Positions 42,864 to 51,827 of a stretch of 64,000 nucleotides of DNA are shown here, piece after piece. How positions within the stretch are numbered: the stretch's first letter is position 1; each line of letters starts with the position of its first letter. Under the pieces are notes generated by a model. It did not search any database and had not been told where the DNA came from. It saw only the letters and a program-made list of their open reading frames with translations. The position numbers and the translations under genes were made by a program. This stretch comes from DAHUYF01 sp035945115 (GTDB taxonomy: Bacteria > Pseudomonadota > Alphaproteobacteria > ATCC43930 > CGMCC-115725), in NCBI GenBank assembly GCA_035945115.1, contig DASZAN010000169.1, positions 29,330 to 93,329 of the forward strand. The letters run 5' to 3'.

Positions 42864-43466
42864 TCACTGAGCGCGCACCATCTCCGGCAGGTATCGGTAA
42901 TGTCCGGTGATGGGGAAGGCGAAGAGCACGTCCTCGAGCTGAGCGCCGGCGCCGATGTTGTGCACGACGAGCGGGCGGCCCTCGATCCGGCGGTCGGCGA
43001 TGAGCCCGATATGGGCGAGGCCGCCCGGCAGGCGCCAGGTGACGATGTCGCCGGGCCGGTAGTCATCGGCGGCGGCGGTGACCGGGAGCTTGCCGCCATG
43101 CAGAGCAAAGAACGCCGCGAGGTTGGCGACGCGCCGGTGATCGATGTTGGGATCGGGAGCGGCGAGCTGCCAAAGATGCGGGTAATCGGAAAAGTGCCGC
43201 CGCATGTCCTCATGGACGAGGCGCTGCAGGTCGAGACCGATGCCGCGATAGGCCCGCACCACCACGTCGCTGCAGACGCCGCGGTCGAGCGGCACGTCGC
43301 CGCCGGGAAAGGCGATGCGGCGATAGCTCGAATCATAGACGCGCGTCACGCCGATTTGCGCGTAGGCGGCGGCGACGAGGCGCTCTGCCGGCGTTGGCGC
43401 CGACTGCGCCGCGCCCGCCAGCAAGCACAGCAGCAGAACCATGACGGCACGGACCATGGTGCGCAT
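42864..43466 (-). CDS. secreted DUF1287 protein (NlpC/P60-like)
   Basis: A 200-residue exported protein: signal peptide (MVRAVMVLLLCLLAGAAQSA) and DUF1287 domain with VPLDRGVCSDVVVRAYRGIG (Cys nucleophile), NIDHRRVANLAAFF, YRPGDIVTWRLPGGLAHIGL (His) and VVHNIGAGAQLEDVLFAFPI. The family belongs to the papain/NlpC clan and is thought to act in the cell envelope. AAGGGA lies directly before ATG 43466. It is separated by 60 nt from the thioesterase gene, so it is possibly the first gene of that operon. Confidence 0.9.
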   Translation of the reverse strand: MRTMVRAVMVLLLCLLAGAAQSAPTPAERLVAAAYAQIGVTRVYDSSYRRIAFPGGDVPLDRGVCSDVVVRAYRGIGLDLQRLVHEDMRRHFSDYPHLWQLAAPDPNIDHRRVANLAAFFALHGGKLPVTAAADDYRPGDIVTWRLPGGLAHIGLIADRRIEGRPLVVHNIGAGAQLEDVLFAFPITGHYRYLPEMVRAQ

Positions 43467-43682
43467 TCCCTTGGCATAGACCCGCGGCAGAGTTGAATGC
43501 GAGCGTGGCGTTTTCGTGGCGCTCTCATGAGGCCACCCCTTCGGGCGAGACCGTCCCGCCTTGAAAGATCGGGTGGCCAGCGGTAGATTCTTGTCACGGT
43601 CGGGGTTCGCAGGCTCCCGGCTTCTCCAAGACGGCGAGCCGTCCAAGTCTGCTCAACACTCGCATTGGGCGAGGCTGAGCGC

Positions 43683-43940
43683 ATGGACGGAATCGCCGAA
43701 TCGATCTCTCCGGAAAATCTCTATGGGCGCGTGGGATGTGCGGCGGCGCCGCTCATCATCGATAGACGCCGTGCGGCCGACGTCGCCGCCATTCGACGCC
43801 CACCGGACACCATGGGCATGGCAGACCACAGCGTCATCGACGCGCAGCCGATGCCGCCGTTTCCTGCCCCACGCCCGCGCGTTTGGCGCAATCGACGACG
43901 ACGCGGCACGCTCGCGCCGCAGATTGCGGTCGCATCATGA
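43683..43940 (+). pseudogene. degenerate rhodanese/sulfurtransferase fragment of a chromate-type cluster
   Basis: An 85-codon frame whose first part (ISPENLYGRVGCAAAPLIID, then RRRAADVAAIRRPPDTM) matches the start of the rhodanese domain of chromate-resistance sulfurtransferases (LY.R.G...AP.LIDVRR...AIRRPP). The middle is deleted and there is no YC.HG catalytic Cys loop or GG..W end; the rest is Pro/Arg-rich and looks frameshifted. The stop overlaps the next gene's ATG (ATGA at 43937-43940), so translation through it may still be used. The roughly 215 nt before it hold no gene. Confidence 0.5.
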
Positions 43941-44872
43941 GCAATACGCTGCGGCATATCGGTTACGTCGAACTGCCCGAGCACATCGGCGCGGGAGGGT
44001 TCGATCACGCGGCGGTTCATACGCCCACCGGCCATGTCTTCGTCGCCCACACGGCAAACGACGCGGTTGAGGTTTTCCACTCGGCTCTTGGGAAGCCTCT
44101 TTATTCGATCGCCAACCTGAAGAAAGTCGCTGGCGTGCTGGTCAACGATGAGGCGGAGCTTGTCATTACCTCCAACCGCGGTGAGAACACGATCGGAATC
44201 TTCGCGCCGGGCGCTCACTTCCATATGGTAAAGGTCCCGGTCGGCTTGCGTCCGAATGGGCTCGCCTACGACCCGCTGCGACGGCTCATTCTCGTCGCCA
44301 ATGTCGGCGATCCCTCAGTTCCGGGCTCGCCCACGCTCTCCATCGTCGGGCTGGATGATCGCGCAGTCCTCGCAGACATCCCGGTGCCCGGGCGGACTCG
44401 CTGGGCCATCTACGACCCTGATTCCGAAGCGTTCTATGTCAACATCGCCGAACCCGCTCAGATCATCGTCGTTGCAGCGCGCGAGCCTCATCGGGTTGCG
44501 CGCGCGCTGGCCGTTCCTGCCGCGGGACCGCATGGGCTCGACCTCGATCTCGAAACTCACCGACTGTACTGCGCCTGCGATGCAAAGATGCTCGTCGCGC
44601 TCGACGTGCAGTCCGGGAAGGTGCTCGGAGAGTGCACACTCAGCGGCGCGCCCGATGTGATCTTTCTCAATCCGGCGCGACGGCATCTTTATGTCGCTAT
44701 TGGCGATCCCGGGGTTATCGATGTGCTGGATACCGTGACGCTGCAGCGCTTGGAAAGCGTCCCCACGGAAGAAGGTGCACACACCCTGGCGTTCGCGCCA
44801 ACGGGCGACCGAGTGTACGCCTTCCTTCCCGAGACGCATCGCGCGGCGGTCTATCAGGAGATCGAAGAGTGA
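43937..44872 (+). CDS. YVTN/YncE-like beta-propeller protein
   Basis: A 311-residue cytosolic (no signal peptide) propeller of seven short blades, e.g. HTPTGHVFVAHTANDAVEVF, AYDPLRRLILVANVGDPSVP, DPDSEAFYVNIAEPAQIIVV and LNPARRHLYVAIGDPGVIDV. Such proteins appear beside chromate or metal genes but their biochemical role is unknown. It starts at an ATG overlapping the stop of the rhodanese fragment and is followed 57 nt later by the ChrB-domain gene after a GAAGGGAG site, indicating a shared transcript. Confidence 0.85.
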   Translation: MSNTLRHIGYVELPEHIGAGGFDHAAVHTPTGHVFVAHTANDAVEVFHSALGKPLYSIANLKKVAGVLVNDEAELVITSNRGENTIGIFAPGAHFHMVKVPVGLRPNGLAYDPLRRLILVANVGDPSVPGSPTLSIVGLDDRAVLADIPVPGRTRWAIYDPDSEAFYVNIAEPAQIIVVAAREPHRVARALAVPAAGPHGLDLDLETHRLYCACDAKMLVALDVQSGKVLGECTLSGAPDVIFLNPARRHLYVAIGDPGVIDVLDTVTLQRLESVPTEEGAHTLAFAPTGDRVYAFLPETHRAAVYQEIEE

Positions 44873-44929
44873 GTTCAAGACACTTCTGTTCGTGAGTCGA
44901 TATGTGTTTTTTGATGAAGGGAGCACAAA

Positions 44930-45358
44930 ATGAAATGGGTAACGCGCGAGAAAGCACGCGTCGATCGGATTGCATGCGCGTGGCTGATCAGCCGATTCAT
45001 CGACCGTGAACCGACGTTCCTCTTTGTCCCGTCCGGCGAGGTCATGAAGGTTGCAGAACGTGAGAAGGCGATCCCATACGACGTGCCCGCCGTAGAACTC
45101 GGCCACCACGGCGACCGATGCTCGTTCGACGCATTTCTCGAGAAGTACAAGCTTGACGATCCAGCGCTGGCAGCCTTGGCCCTGATTATCCGCGGTGCGG
45201 ATACGGATCAGCGCGACCTAACGCCGGAATCCAGAGGTCTCTACGCGCTGGCGACGGGGTTTCAAGCGACCAGCAAGGACGACTTCGACAACATGGCGCG
45301 GCAGTTTCCAGCATATGACGCCCTCTATGCTTACTGTCGTGCCAAGGCTAAAGCATGA
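44930..45358 (+). CDS. ChrB-domain chromate-resistance-type protein
   Basis: A 142-residue single-domain protein equal to the C-terminal chromate-resistance (ChrB) domain: KWVTREKARVDRIACAWLIS, FIDREPTFLFVPSGEV, VELGHHGDRCSFDAFLEKYK and LALIIRGADTD. The HTH/regulatory part of full ChrB is absent. It is part of the cluster with ChrA. Family members aid chromate resistance or metal/redox sensing; the molecular activity is not established. Confidence 0.9.
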   Translation: MKWVTREKARVDRIACAWLISRFIDREPTFLFVPSGEVMKVAEREKAIPYDVPAVELGHHGDRCSFDAFLEKYKLDDPALAALALIIRGADTDQRDLTPESRGLYALATGFQATSKDDFDNMARQFPAYDALYAYCRAKAKA

Positions 45359-45416
45359 TCAACAACGCGATCGCGCTAATCGCGAGCCACTTCAAAGCTT
45401 CCAAGCGAGGCGCACG

Positions 45417-46595
45417 ATGGCAACTGAGCTGAACAAGGCACAGCCGTCGCTGCGCGAGATCGTGCTCTATTTCCTTCGTCTCGGGACGCTCGGGTTCGGT
45501 GGCCCTGTGGCGCTTGTGGGCCTCATGGAGAAGGACCTGGTCGGCGAGCGCCAATGGCTGAGCAAGGACGAGATGCGCGACGCCATCGCCGTCTCGCAAT
45601 CGCTGCCGGGACCGCTCGCCATCCAGGTCGGCATCTTCATCTCATATCTGCGCGGTGGCTTCTGGGGGGCTTGGGCTGGGGGATGGGCGTTCATCCTGCC
45701 GAATTTTCTCATCGTCGCGGCGTTGGGCGCGCTTTACGTCCACTTCGGCGGCCTCTCGTGGATCACGGCGCTTTTCTATGGCGTAAGCCCGGCGGTGATC
45801 GCACTCATCCTTCATTCCTGCTGGCGTCTCTCAAAGCTCGGGATGGAGCACTGGCTACAGTGGGTGCTCGCCGGGGTTTGCTTCGTCGTGACCGTCGCGC
45901 TCGAAGCCGAGGTTGCCGTACTCTTCATCGGCGCCGGCATCGTCGGCATGCTCTATTACGGCACGCTCTTGCGCGGCGCGGCGCCGCCCGGCGCGGCTTT
46001 GGCGGCCGCACCCCTCGCCCTTGGCACGAGCAAGGCGGCCACCGCCGGGACGCTCGGGCAATTGCTCGCCTTCTTCTTGAAGGCGGGCAGCCTCACCTTC
46101 GGCAGCGGCCTCGTCATCGTGCCCTTCCTCGAGAAAGGATTGGTGCAGCAGACGGGCTGGCTCGATGCGCGCGAGTTCCTGGTGGCGGTCGCCGTCGGCA
46201 TGATCTCGCCGGGTCCCGTCGTCATTACCGCGACCTTCGTGGGCTACCTCGTCGCAGGATTTTGGGGCGCGCTCGTCTCGACGGTCGGCATCTTCCTGCC
46301 ATCCTTCCTGCTCATCCTCATCGTCGCGCCGATCCTCATGCGCCATCGCGCCAACCGCAACGTGCAAGGCTTCGTCAAAGGCGCCTATGCCGCCGCCATC
46401 GGCACGATCCTCGGCGCAAGCGTTCTCTTGGGCAAGATCGCCATCGGCGATTGGCTGACGGCCGCGATCGCCGTCGCGAGCCTCGCCGCGCTCTTTCGCT
46501 GGAAGGTCAGCAATCCCCTGCTCATCGCGGTGACCGCGGCCATCGGGCTTGTCGCATTTCCGCTGCTACAACCGGCTTGGGTTTTCGTGAAATAG
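45417..46595 (+). CDS. chrA: chromate transporter ChrA (long-chain, two-domain)
   Basis: A 392-residue CHR-superfamily membrane exporter. Duplicated CHR domains are visible: FLRLGTLGFGGPVALVGLME with ISQ-type loop AVSQSLPGPLAIQVGIFISY in the N-half, and FLKAGSLTFGSGLVIVPFLE with AVAVGMISPGPVVITATFVG in the C-half. It expels chromate (or sulfate-like oxyanions). ATG 45417 follows GAGG; the frame is open through the spacer. It closes the propeller-ChrB-ChrA operon. A 7-bp inverted repeat (CGCCAAA/TTTGGCG) follows the stop. Confidence 0.95.
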   Translation: MATELNKAQPSLREIVLYFLRLGTLGFGGPVALVGLMEKDLVGERQWLSKDEMRDAIAVSQSLPGPLAIQVGIFISYLRGGFWGAWAGGWAFILPNFLIVAALGALYVHFGGLSWITALFYGVSPAVIALILHSCWRLSKLGMEHWLQWVLAGVCFVVTVALEAEVAVLFIGAGIVGMLYYGTLLRGAAPPGAALAAAPLALGTSKAATAGTLGQLLAFFLKAGSLTFGSGLVIVPFLEKGLVQQTGWLDAREFLVAVAVGMISPGPVVITATFVGYLVAGFWGALVSTVGIFLPSFLLILIVAPILMRHRANRNVQGFVKGAYAAAIGTILGASVLLGKIAIGDWLTAAIAVASLAALFRWKVSNPLLIAVTAAIGLVAFPLLQPAWVFVK

Positions 46596-46650
46596 CCGCC
46601 AAAGAGGGAGAACCGTGATTTGGCGTCATCCGCGCTGACGAATGAGTCCT

Positions 46651-48015
46651 TCAGGTACAGGGAAAGCACAGCAAGAAGATGGTGCCGCCGCCCGGATTGT
46701 CGTCCACTGCGATGCGCGCGCCATGGGCTTTCGCAATTTCTTTCACGATTGCCAGTCCAAGCCCGGCGCCCTGAGAGGTTTGCACGCTACCGCGCCAGAA
46801 CCTCTCGAAGATGCGTTCGCGATCGGCGGGCGAAATTCCTGGCCCGCGGTCAGCGATACTGACAGTGCCATCACGCGCGATTGAAACGACAACCTCGCTG
46901 TTCGCCGGGGTGTGGGTAACGGCGTTCTCGACGAGGTTGCGGATCGCGTCGGCAATTGCGTGGCCGTTCCCTCTTACGCGGACTGGCGCGCCGGCTTCGG
47001 CCAATGCGATCGATCGCCCTTGCGCGAGCGTCCACGGAGCCATGGTGGTTACGACGCCAGCGGCGATCTCCTCGAGATCGACGGATTCCGTCACGTCCAG
47101 GGCGATGGCGTCTAGACGCGCAACACGCAGGAGTTGGTCCACGAGACGATTCATGCGGGCGACATCGCCGCGCAGTTTTGCAAGCTCTCCGTTGCCCTCC
47201 ATCCCGTCGAGTGCGGCTGTCACAATGGCCAGCGGTGTGCGGAGTTCGTGCGCGGCATTTGCCGTGAACTGCCGTTGCACCGCGAAGCCCTGTTCCAGGC
47301 GATCGAGCGCGCGGTTCATCGCGGCGACGAGCGGCGTGATTTCCTCTGGAAGGGCTTGCGTCGGAAGCCGAGTCGAAATCGCATTTGGGCCGATCGACGC
47401 CGCCATTTGCGAAATCTCTCGCACCGGCTTGAGACCGCTCCTTAGCGCCAGCACGCCGATGGCCAACGTGGCGATCACCAGCACTGGAATGGCCCAGGCT
47501 AGATCGAGAACGAATTCGCGGAGTACCGAATGGACTAGAAGATCGGCGCCGGCTGCCCGTGCTACTGAGATCGAGAGCGGTCCTGCCGCACTGTCGACCG
47601 CGAGACTTAGGCCGTAGTAATCCTTTGATCCGGCCCCGAGATTATCGAAGCGGAAAAAGCTTGGATCGTCTGTCGCTGGCGGCCAACCAGCAACGCGTTC
47701 GCCGAAGTCGGCGGGCACCGCCACGATGACATGGCCATCAGGCCCACGGACGGCAAAAGCATCGGTGCTGGATGCGCTGCCGTATGCCGAAGCCAGGCGC
47801 GGTGGAAGGTCAAGGCGCGGCTTGCCGTCGGCAGCGAGGGAGACATAGTGGCCAAGGTCCTGTGCGCGGAGACTGAGTTCACGATCTTCGAGCGTCCCAG
47901 CCGTCTCGTAGGCTTGATAGACCAGTATGCCAACCACGACGGCTGTCGCGGCGAGATAGAGCAACGCGAGGCGCACCGCGAGACGCAGCTGCAGTGAGCG
48001 GAGTCCGAGAGCCAT
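46651..48015 (-). CDS. sensor histidine kinase (QseC/TctE-like)
   Basis: A 454-residue inner-membrane kinase: helix 1 (about 12-33), a periplasmic sensor of about 140 residues (LPPRLASAYGSASSTDAFAV, with DYYGLSLAVD), helix 2 (about 172-192), HAMP, then the dimerisation domain with phosphoacceptor His256 in TANAAHELRTPLA, and the ATPase domain with NLVENAVTHTP (N box), DRGPGIS and GAGLGLAIVKEIAKAHG. Its ATG overlaps the response regulator stop (TGATG at 48013-48017). It is divergent from the PepSY/di-haem genes and likely controls them, since PepSY proteins are often targets of such systems. Confidence 0.95.
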   Translation of the reverse strand: MALGLRSLQLRLAVRLALLYLAATAVVVGILVYQAYETAGTLEDRELSLRAQDLGHYVSLAADGKPRLDLPPRLASAYGSASSTDAFAVRGPDGHVIVAVPADFGERVAGWPPATDDPSFFRFDNLGAGSKDYYGLSLAVDSAAGPLSISVARAAGADLLVHSVLREFVLDLAWAIPVLVIATLAIGVLALRSGLKPVREISQMAASIGPNAISTRLPTQALPEEITPLVAAMNRALDRLEQGFAVQRQFTANAAHELRTPLAIVTAALDGMEGNGELAKLRGDVARMNRLVDQLLRVARLDAIALDVTESVDLEEIAAGVVTTMAPWTLAQGRSIALAEAGAPVRVRGNGHAIADAIRNLVENAVTHTPANSEVVVSIARDGTVSIADRGPGISPADRERIFERFWRGSVQTSQGAGLGLAIVKEIAKAHGARIAVDDNPGGGTIFLLCFPCT

Positions 48016-48692
48016 CAGGTCTTGCCGTCGGTCAACAGATAGCCGACGCCTCGGACCGTGTGGATCTCCGCGGTGGCGCCTGCGTCGAGCAACCTGCGTC
48101 GGAGGTGATGCACATGGACTGGGATCGCGTTGGATTCGAGCTCGTCATCGATTCCGTACAACTTCTCCTCGAGGACAGCCTTCGGGACAACGCGGCCCAG
48201 TCGCAGCATCAGATGTTCCAGGATGGCACACTCGCGGCGTGGCAATTGCAATCCGGTGCCAGCGACACTGACATCTCTGCCAATCGTGTCGAGGACGATG
48301 TTTCCAGCCTCGAGCGTAAGGCCGAGCGCTCCTCCGGGGCGCCGCAAGAGAGCCTTCGTTCGCGCCACGAGCTCGGCCATCGCAAACGGCTTTATGAGAT
48401 AGTCGTCAGCGCCGGCGTCGAGGCCGCAGACTCGGTCTTCGACGGCATCGCGTGCGGTGAGTACCAGCACCGGCACCAGGCTGCGGGCCGCTCGCAGCTC
48501 CGCGAGCAACTTCAATCCGTCGCCGTCAGGGAGACCGAGATCGAGGATAGCGGCATCGTAGGCCGTGAGCGAGAGCGCTTCGCGTGCATCGGCACAGAGC
48601 CGCACGGTATCGACGACGAAGCCCGCCTGTTCGAGCTGTCGCTTCACCAACTCCGCGATACGTGCTTCGTCCTCGATTACGAGTAGCCGCAT
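48015..48692 (-). CDS. OmpR-family response regulator
   Basis: A 225-residue regulator: receiver domain with LLVIEDEARI, phospho-Asp51 in AILDLGLPDGDGL, and KPFAMAEL, then a C-terminal OmpR winged helix (LPRRECAILEHLMLRLGRVV, and VHVHHLRRRLLDAGATAEIH with VRGVGYLL). GGTGGAGA precedes ATG 48692. The first gene of the two-component operon, it is divergent from the PepSY gene at 48889 across about 200 nt. Confidence 0.96.
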   Translation of the reverse strand: MRLLVIEDEARIAELVKRQLEQAGFVVDTVRLCADAREALSLTAYDAAILDLGLPDGDGLKLLAELRAARSLVPVLVLTARDAVEDRVCGLDAGADDYLIKPFAMAELVARTKALLRRPGGALGLTLEAGNIVLDTIGRDVSVAGTGLQLPRRECAILEHLMLRLGRVVPKAVLEEKLYGIDDELESNAIPVHVHHLRRRLLDAGATAEIHTVRGVGYLLTDGKT

Positions 48693-48888
48693 TCTCCACC
48701 TTCGCGGCATTTGCTAGTGCCGAACAGACGCCACAACCCAGGCGCCCAAGCCACCATATGGAGTTTAGGGCAATATTAAGCCGGCAAGCGACGTCGGCTC
48801 ACGAGGCGCGCGGCTGACCCGTAATACTGCGTTAAACAAGCACCCGCAATTTTGATTGATCTGATTCTCGACAATGGGAGTGCCGCTC

Positions 48889-49152
48889 ATGCGGAAAATC
48901 GTCATTGCGTCAGCCATTGTAGCGTTCGCCTTCGCCGCCAGTGCTGCTCACGCCGATTGGTTTTCCGATGAGCTCCCGCCGGCGAATGCCAAGCCCCTTT
49001 CTCAAATCATCAAGGCGGTTGAGGACAAGGGGTTCAAGACGATCACCGAAGTCGACTTCGATGACGGCGTCTGGAAGATCGAGGCGCACCAGACCGACGG
49101 AAAAGAGATCACGCTTAAGGTCGATCCGATGACAGGTGAAGTCCGACAATAG
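48889..49152 (+). CDS. exported PepSY-domain protein
   Basis: An 87-residue protein: signal peptide (KIVIASAIVAFAFAASAAHA) followed by one PepSY repeat (LSQIIKAVEDKGFKTITEVD, then DGVWKIEAHQTDGKEITLKV and DPMTGEV). PepSY domains bind or inhibit periplasmic proteins and often accompany redox or two-component genes. ATG 48889 lies 8 nt after GGGAG; ATG 48874 is also in frame. It precedes the di-haem peroxidase gene by 76 nt and is divergent from the OmpR/kinase operon. Confidence 0.9.
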   Translation: MRKIVIASAIVAFAFAASAAHADWFSDELPPANAKPLSQIIKAVEDKGFKTITEVDFDDGVWKIEAHQTDGKEITLKVDPMTGEVRQ

Positions 49153-49228
49153 ATCGAGCGGCTCCGTTGCACGGTCGCTGATCTCTCCTCTTGCCGCTAC
49201 CGGTAGGGAAGGGCTGGCCCGAAAAAAT

Positions 49229-50269
49229 ATGAAGACCTGCATCTGGATCCTCGGGATCGTTCTGATTGCCGGCGTCCCCGCGGCAACAGCGGCGGACAAC
49301 GAAGCGGATCTATTGAAGCAGGCGCAGGCAATCTTTCAGCCGTTGCCGCCGGACATGGCGACCCCGGAAGCCCCGATCACCAAGGAGCGCGTCAACCTCG
49401 GCCGGACGCTCTTTTTCGATCCGCGGCTCACCATCGACGCCAAGCTCAGTTGCTCCAGTTGCCATCAGCCAGCGCGCTACGGAACCGATGGCTTGGCGAA
49501 GTCGATGGGCGTCAGAGAGCGGCCCCATCCGCGTAACGCGCCCACGGTCCTCAATGCCGGGCTCTATTTCGTCATTCATTGGCGCGGCGACCGCGAAGAC
49601 CTCGAGGACCAAGTGGTGAAAGCTCTCACCTCGCCGATCACCTCAGGTCAACCGGACGAGAAGGCTGTCCTTGAACGGCTCGGACAGATCCCCGGCTATA
49701 CGCCGCTGTTCGAAGCCGCATTCCCCGGCGATCCACGCCCGGTGACGGTCCGGAACATCGCCCGAGCGATCGGTGCCTACGAGCGCACGCTGGTGACACC
49801 GGCGCCGTTCGATCGCTACCTCGCGGGCGACATCGATGCCTTGCCGCCAAAGGCAGGCGTTGGTCTCAAGACGTTCATGGAAACCGGATGCGTGGCCTGC
49901 CACAACGGCGTTCTTGTTGGCGGCGGTGCCTACCGGAAGTTCGGCGTCGTTGAGGACTATTGGAAGGCGACAGGGAGCCAGCCGATCGATAACGGGCGTG
50001 CGGATGTCACCAAGAACCCTGATGACCTCTATGTCTTTCGTGTAGCAAGCCTCCGCAATGTGGCGAAGACACCGCCCTATTTTCACGACGGGTCGGTAGC
50101 AACGCTGCCCGAGGCGGTTAAGGTCATGGCGCGGGTGCAGCTCGGCGTCACGCTCAGCGACAATGAAACGACGGAGATCGTCGCCTTTCTCGAGAGCCTG
50201 ACAGGGGACCTGCCCACGACCTTCGTGACCGAGCCGACCCTTCCACCGGGGACCGTAAAACTGCCTTAA
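49229..50269 (+). CDS. di-haem cytochrome c peroxidase / MauG-family protein
   Basis: A 346-residue periplasmic protein: signal peptide (IWILGIVLIAGVPAATA), first haem CSSCH (75-79) in LGRTLFFDPRLTIDAKLS, second haem CVACH (221-225), and the C-terminal PYFHDGSVATLPEAVKVM characteristic of the di-haem peroxidase/MauG family. Such proteins reduce hydrogen peroxide with electrons from a c-type cytochrome or modify partner proteins. Flanked by PepSY genes on both sides; the combination suggests an envelope redox or peroxide response under the divergent two-component system. Confidence 0.94.
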   Translation: MKTCIWILGIVLIAGVPAATAADNEADLLKQAQAIFQPLPPDMATPEAPITKERVNLGRTLFFDPRLTIDAKLSCSSCHQPARYGTDGLAKSMGVRERPHPRNAPTVLNAGLYFVIHWRGDREDLEDQVVKALTSPITSGQPDEKAVLERLGQIPGYTPLFEAAFPGDPRPVTVRNIARAIGAYERTLVTPAPFDRYLAGDIDALPPKAGVGLKTFMETGCVACHNGVLVGGGAYRKFGVVEDYWKATGSQPIDNGRADVTKNPDDLYVFRVASLRNVAKTPPYFHDGSVATLPEAVKVMARVQLGVTLSDNETTEIVAFLESLTGDLPTTFVTEPTLPPGTVKLP

Positions 50270-50324
50270 AGGAAGGCTGCCACGATTCGAGGCTCCAGAG
50301 TCAGGTTTGAGGATGGAGGCTCAC

Positions 50325-50852
50325 GTGCTGACGAAAATGAAGTCTGTCGCAACCGCGATCGCGCTGGCGGGCGCGGTCTCGCTCACCGGATTGGGCGTTT
50401 GGGCAGCGGAAGAAGGCGCCAGCCCCACAGCGCTCGCGAAGGCGCTCGCTGAAGCCAAGCTGTCGCTGGAACAGGGTCTCAAGGCGAGCGAGCGTGAAGG
50501 ACGGCCGATCTCAGGCAAATACGAAATCGAAGATGGAGCGCTTCAGCTGTCCGTCTATACGATGAAAGGCAGCAATGATTTCGAGGAGGTCATCGTCGAT
50601 CACAAATCCGGCGCCGTAAAAAAGGCAGAGAAGATCACCGACGCCGACGATTTGAAGGAGGCGAAAGAGCAGAGTCAGGCTATGGCGAAGGCAAAGATTT
50701 CTCTCGAGAAGGCGGTTAACGGTGCTGCGAAAGCTAACAGCGGCTATCGGGCTGTGAGCGTTATGCCAGTGCTGAAAGCGGGTAAGCCGATCGCCGAGGT
50801 AACGCTCATGAAAGGCGTCGAAGTCAAGAAAGTGACCGAGGATTTGAACTGA
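50325..50852 (+). CDS. exported tandem PepSY-type protein
   Basis: A 175-residue protein: signal peptide (VATAIALAGAVSLTGLGVWA), then two PepSY-like halves (ALAEAKLSLEQGLKASEREG with ISGKYEIEDGALQLSVYTMK; AMAKAKISLEKAVNGAAKAN with YRAVSVMPVLKAGKPIAEVT). The halves repeat the pattern A.AK.SLE.....A. A GTG start at 50325 is preferred because GGAGG lies 5 nt upstream; an ATG at 50337 is possible. Probably co-transcribed with the peroxidase gene 55 nt upstream. Confidence 0.85.
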   Translation: MLTKMKSVATAIALAGAVSLTGLGVWAAEEGASPTALAKALAEAKLSLEQGLKASEREGRPISGKYEIEDGALQLSVYTMKGSNDFEEVIVDHKSGAVKKAEKITDADDLKEAKEQSQAMAKAKISLEKAVNGAAKANSGYRAVSVMPVLKAGKPIAEVTLMKGVEVKKVTEDLN

Positions 50853-50924
50853 GGAAGTTGCAAGAGCGTACGCCTTGGAGTTTCTTCAACCAAGTCTCGG
50901 CGCCACAAACTAGGAGGAACACCG

Positions 50925-51824
50925 ATGTCAACAGCGATCCGTCTTCTCGCCGCTCTCGCCGCCATGGCGCCGCTCGCCGCGCCGAGCCTCGCCGCCGAGC
51001 CCGACTGGAACGCAGTCGGCCAAGCGCTCGGCAAGACCGGCGCGGTACAGGCCGGTGGCGTTTACCGCGTGGGCTTGCCGCGCACAGATTTGAAGGTGAG
51101 CCTCGACGGCGTCGCGCTGAAGGCTGGCTTCGCCCTCGGCAGCTGGCTTGCCTTCGAGCCGGTCGGCGACGGCACCATGGTGATGGGCGATCTCGTCCTG
51201 CTGCAGGAGGAGGTGAACCCGGTGATGAAGAAGCTCGAAGAAGGCGGCGTCAACGTCACCGCGCTCCACAATCACCTGCTGCGCGCCGAGCCCTCGCCCA
51301 TGCACATGCATGTGATGGGCCATGGCGATCCCGTGAAGCTTGCCCAAGCCCTCCATGCGGCGCTGGCGCTCAGCAAGACGCCGATGGAAGCGCCGTCGGG
51401 CGCCTCGACGCCGGCCGCCGCCACCGCCGGCGACCTCGACACCGCCGCCCTCAACAAGGCGATGGGCGCCGAAGGCAAGGTCAATGGCGGGATCCTGCAA
51501 TACGGCATTCCCCGCGCGGAAAAGATCGAGGAAAGCGGCATGCCGGTGCCGACATCGATGGGCTCGGCGATCGCCATCAACTTCCAGCCGACCGGCGGCG
51601 GCAAGGCAGCGATCACCGGCGATTTCGTCCTCATCGCCAAGGAAGTGAATGCGGTAGCGAAGACGCTGCGCGAGAACGGCATTGAGGTGACGGCCGTCCA
51701 CAACCACATGCTCGACGATCAGCCGCGGCTTTTCTTCATGCATTTCTGGGCGAATGACGACGCCCTCAAGCTGGCAAAAGGGCTGCGCGCCGCGCTCGAC
51801 AAAGTAAACCACGCGAAGAGCTGA
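50925..51824 (+). CDS. exported protein with two tandem DUF1259 domains
   Basis: A 299-residue periplasmic protein: signal peptide (LAALAAMAPLAAPSLAA) and two DUF1259 (LppY/LpqO-type) domains, about 28-150 and 165-297. Each has VNVTALHNHLLRAEPSPMHM or the equivalent VTAVHNHMLDDQPRLFFMHF, i.e. a conserved His-Asn-His plus Met-His pair that could bind a metal. Copy 1 adds HVMGHGDPVKLA; copy 2 has FWANDDALKLA. AGGAGGAA precedes the ATG. Family function is unknown. It is the first gene of a four-gene envelope operon. Confidence 0.9.
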   Translation: MSTAIRLLAALAAMAPLAAPSLAAEPDWNAVGQALGKTGAVQAGGVYRVGLPRTDLKVSLDGVALKAGFALGSWLAFEPVGDGTMVMGDLVLLQEEVNPVMKKLEEGGVNVTALHNHLLRAEPSPMHMHVMGHGDPVKLAQALHAALALSKTPMEAPSGASTPAAATAGDLDTAALNKAMGAEGKVNGGILQYGIPRAEKIEESGMPVPTSMGSAIAINFQPTGGGKAAITGDFVLIAKEVNAVAKTLRENGIEVTAVHNHMLDDQPRLFFMHFWANDDALKLAKGLRAALDKVNHAKS

Positions 51825-51827
51825 GCA

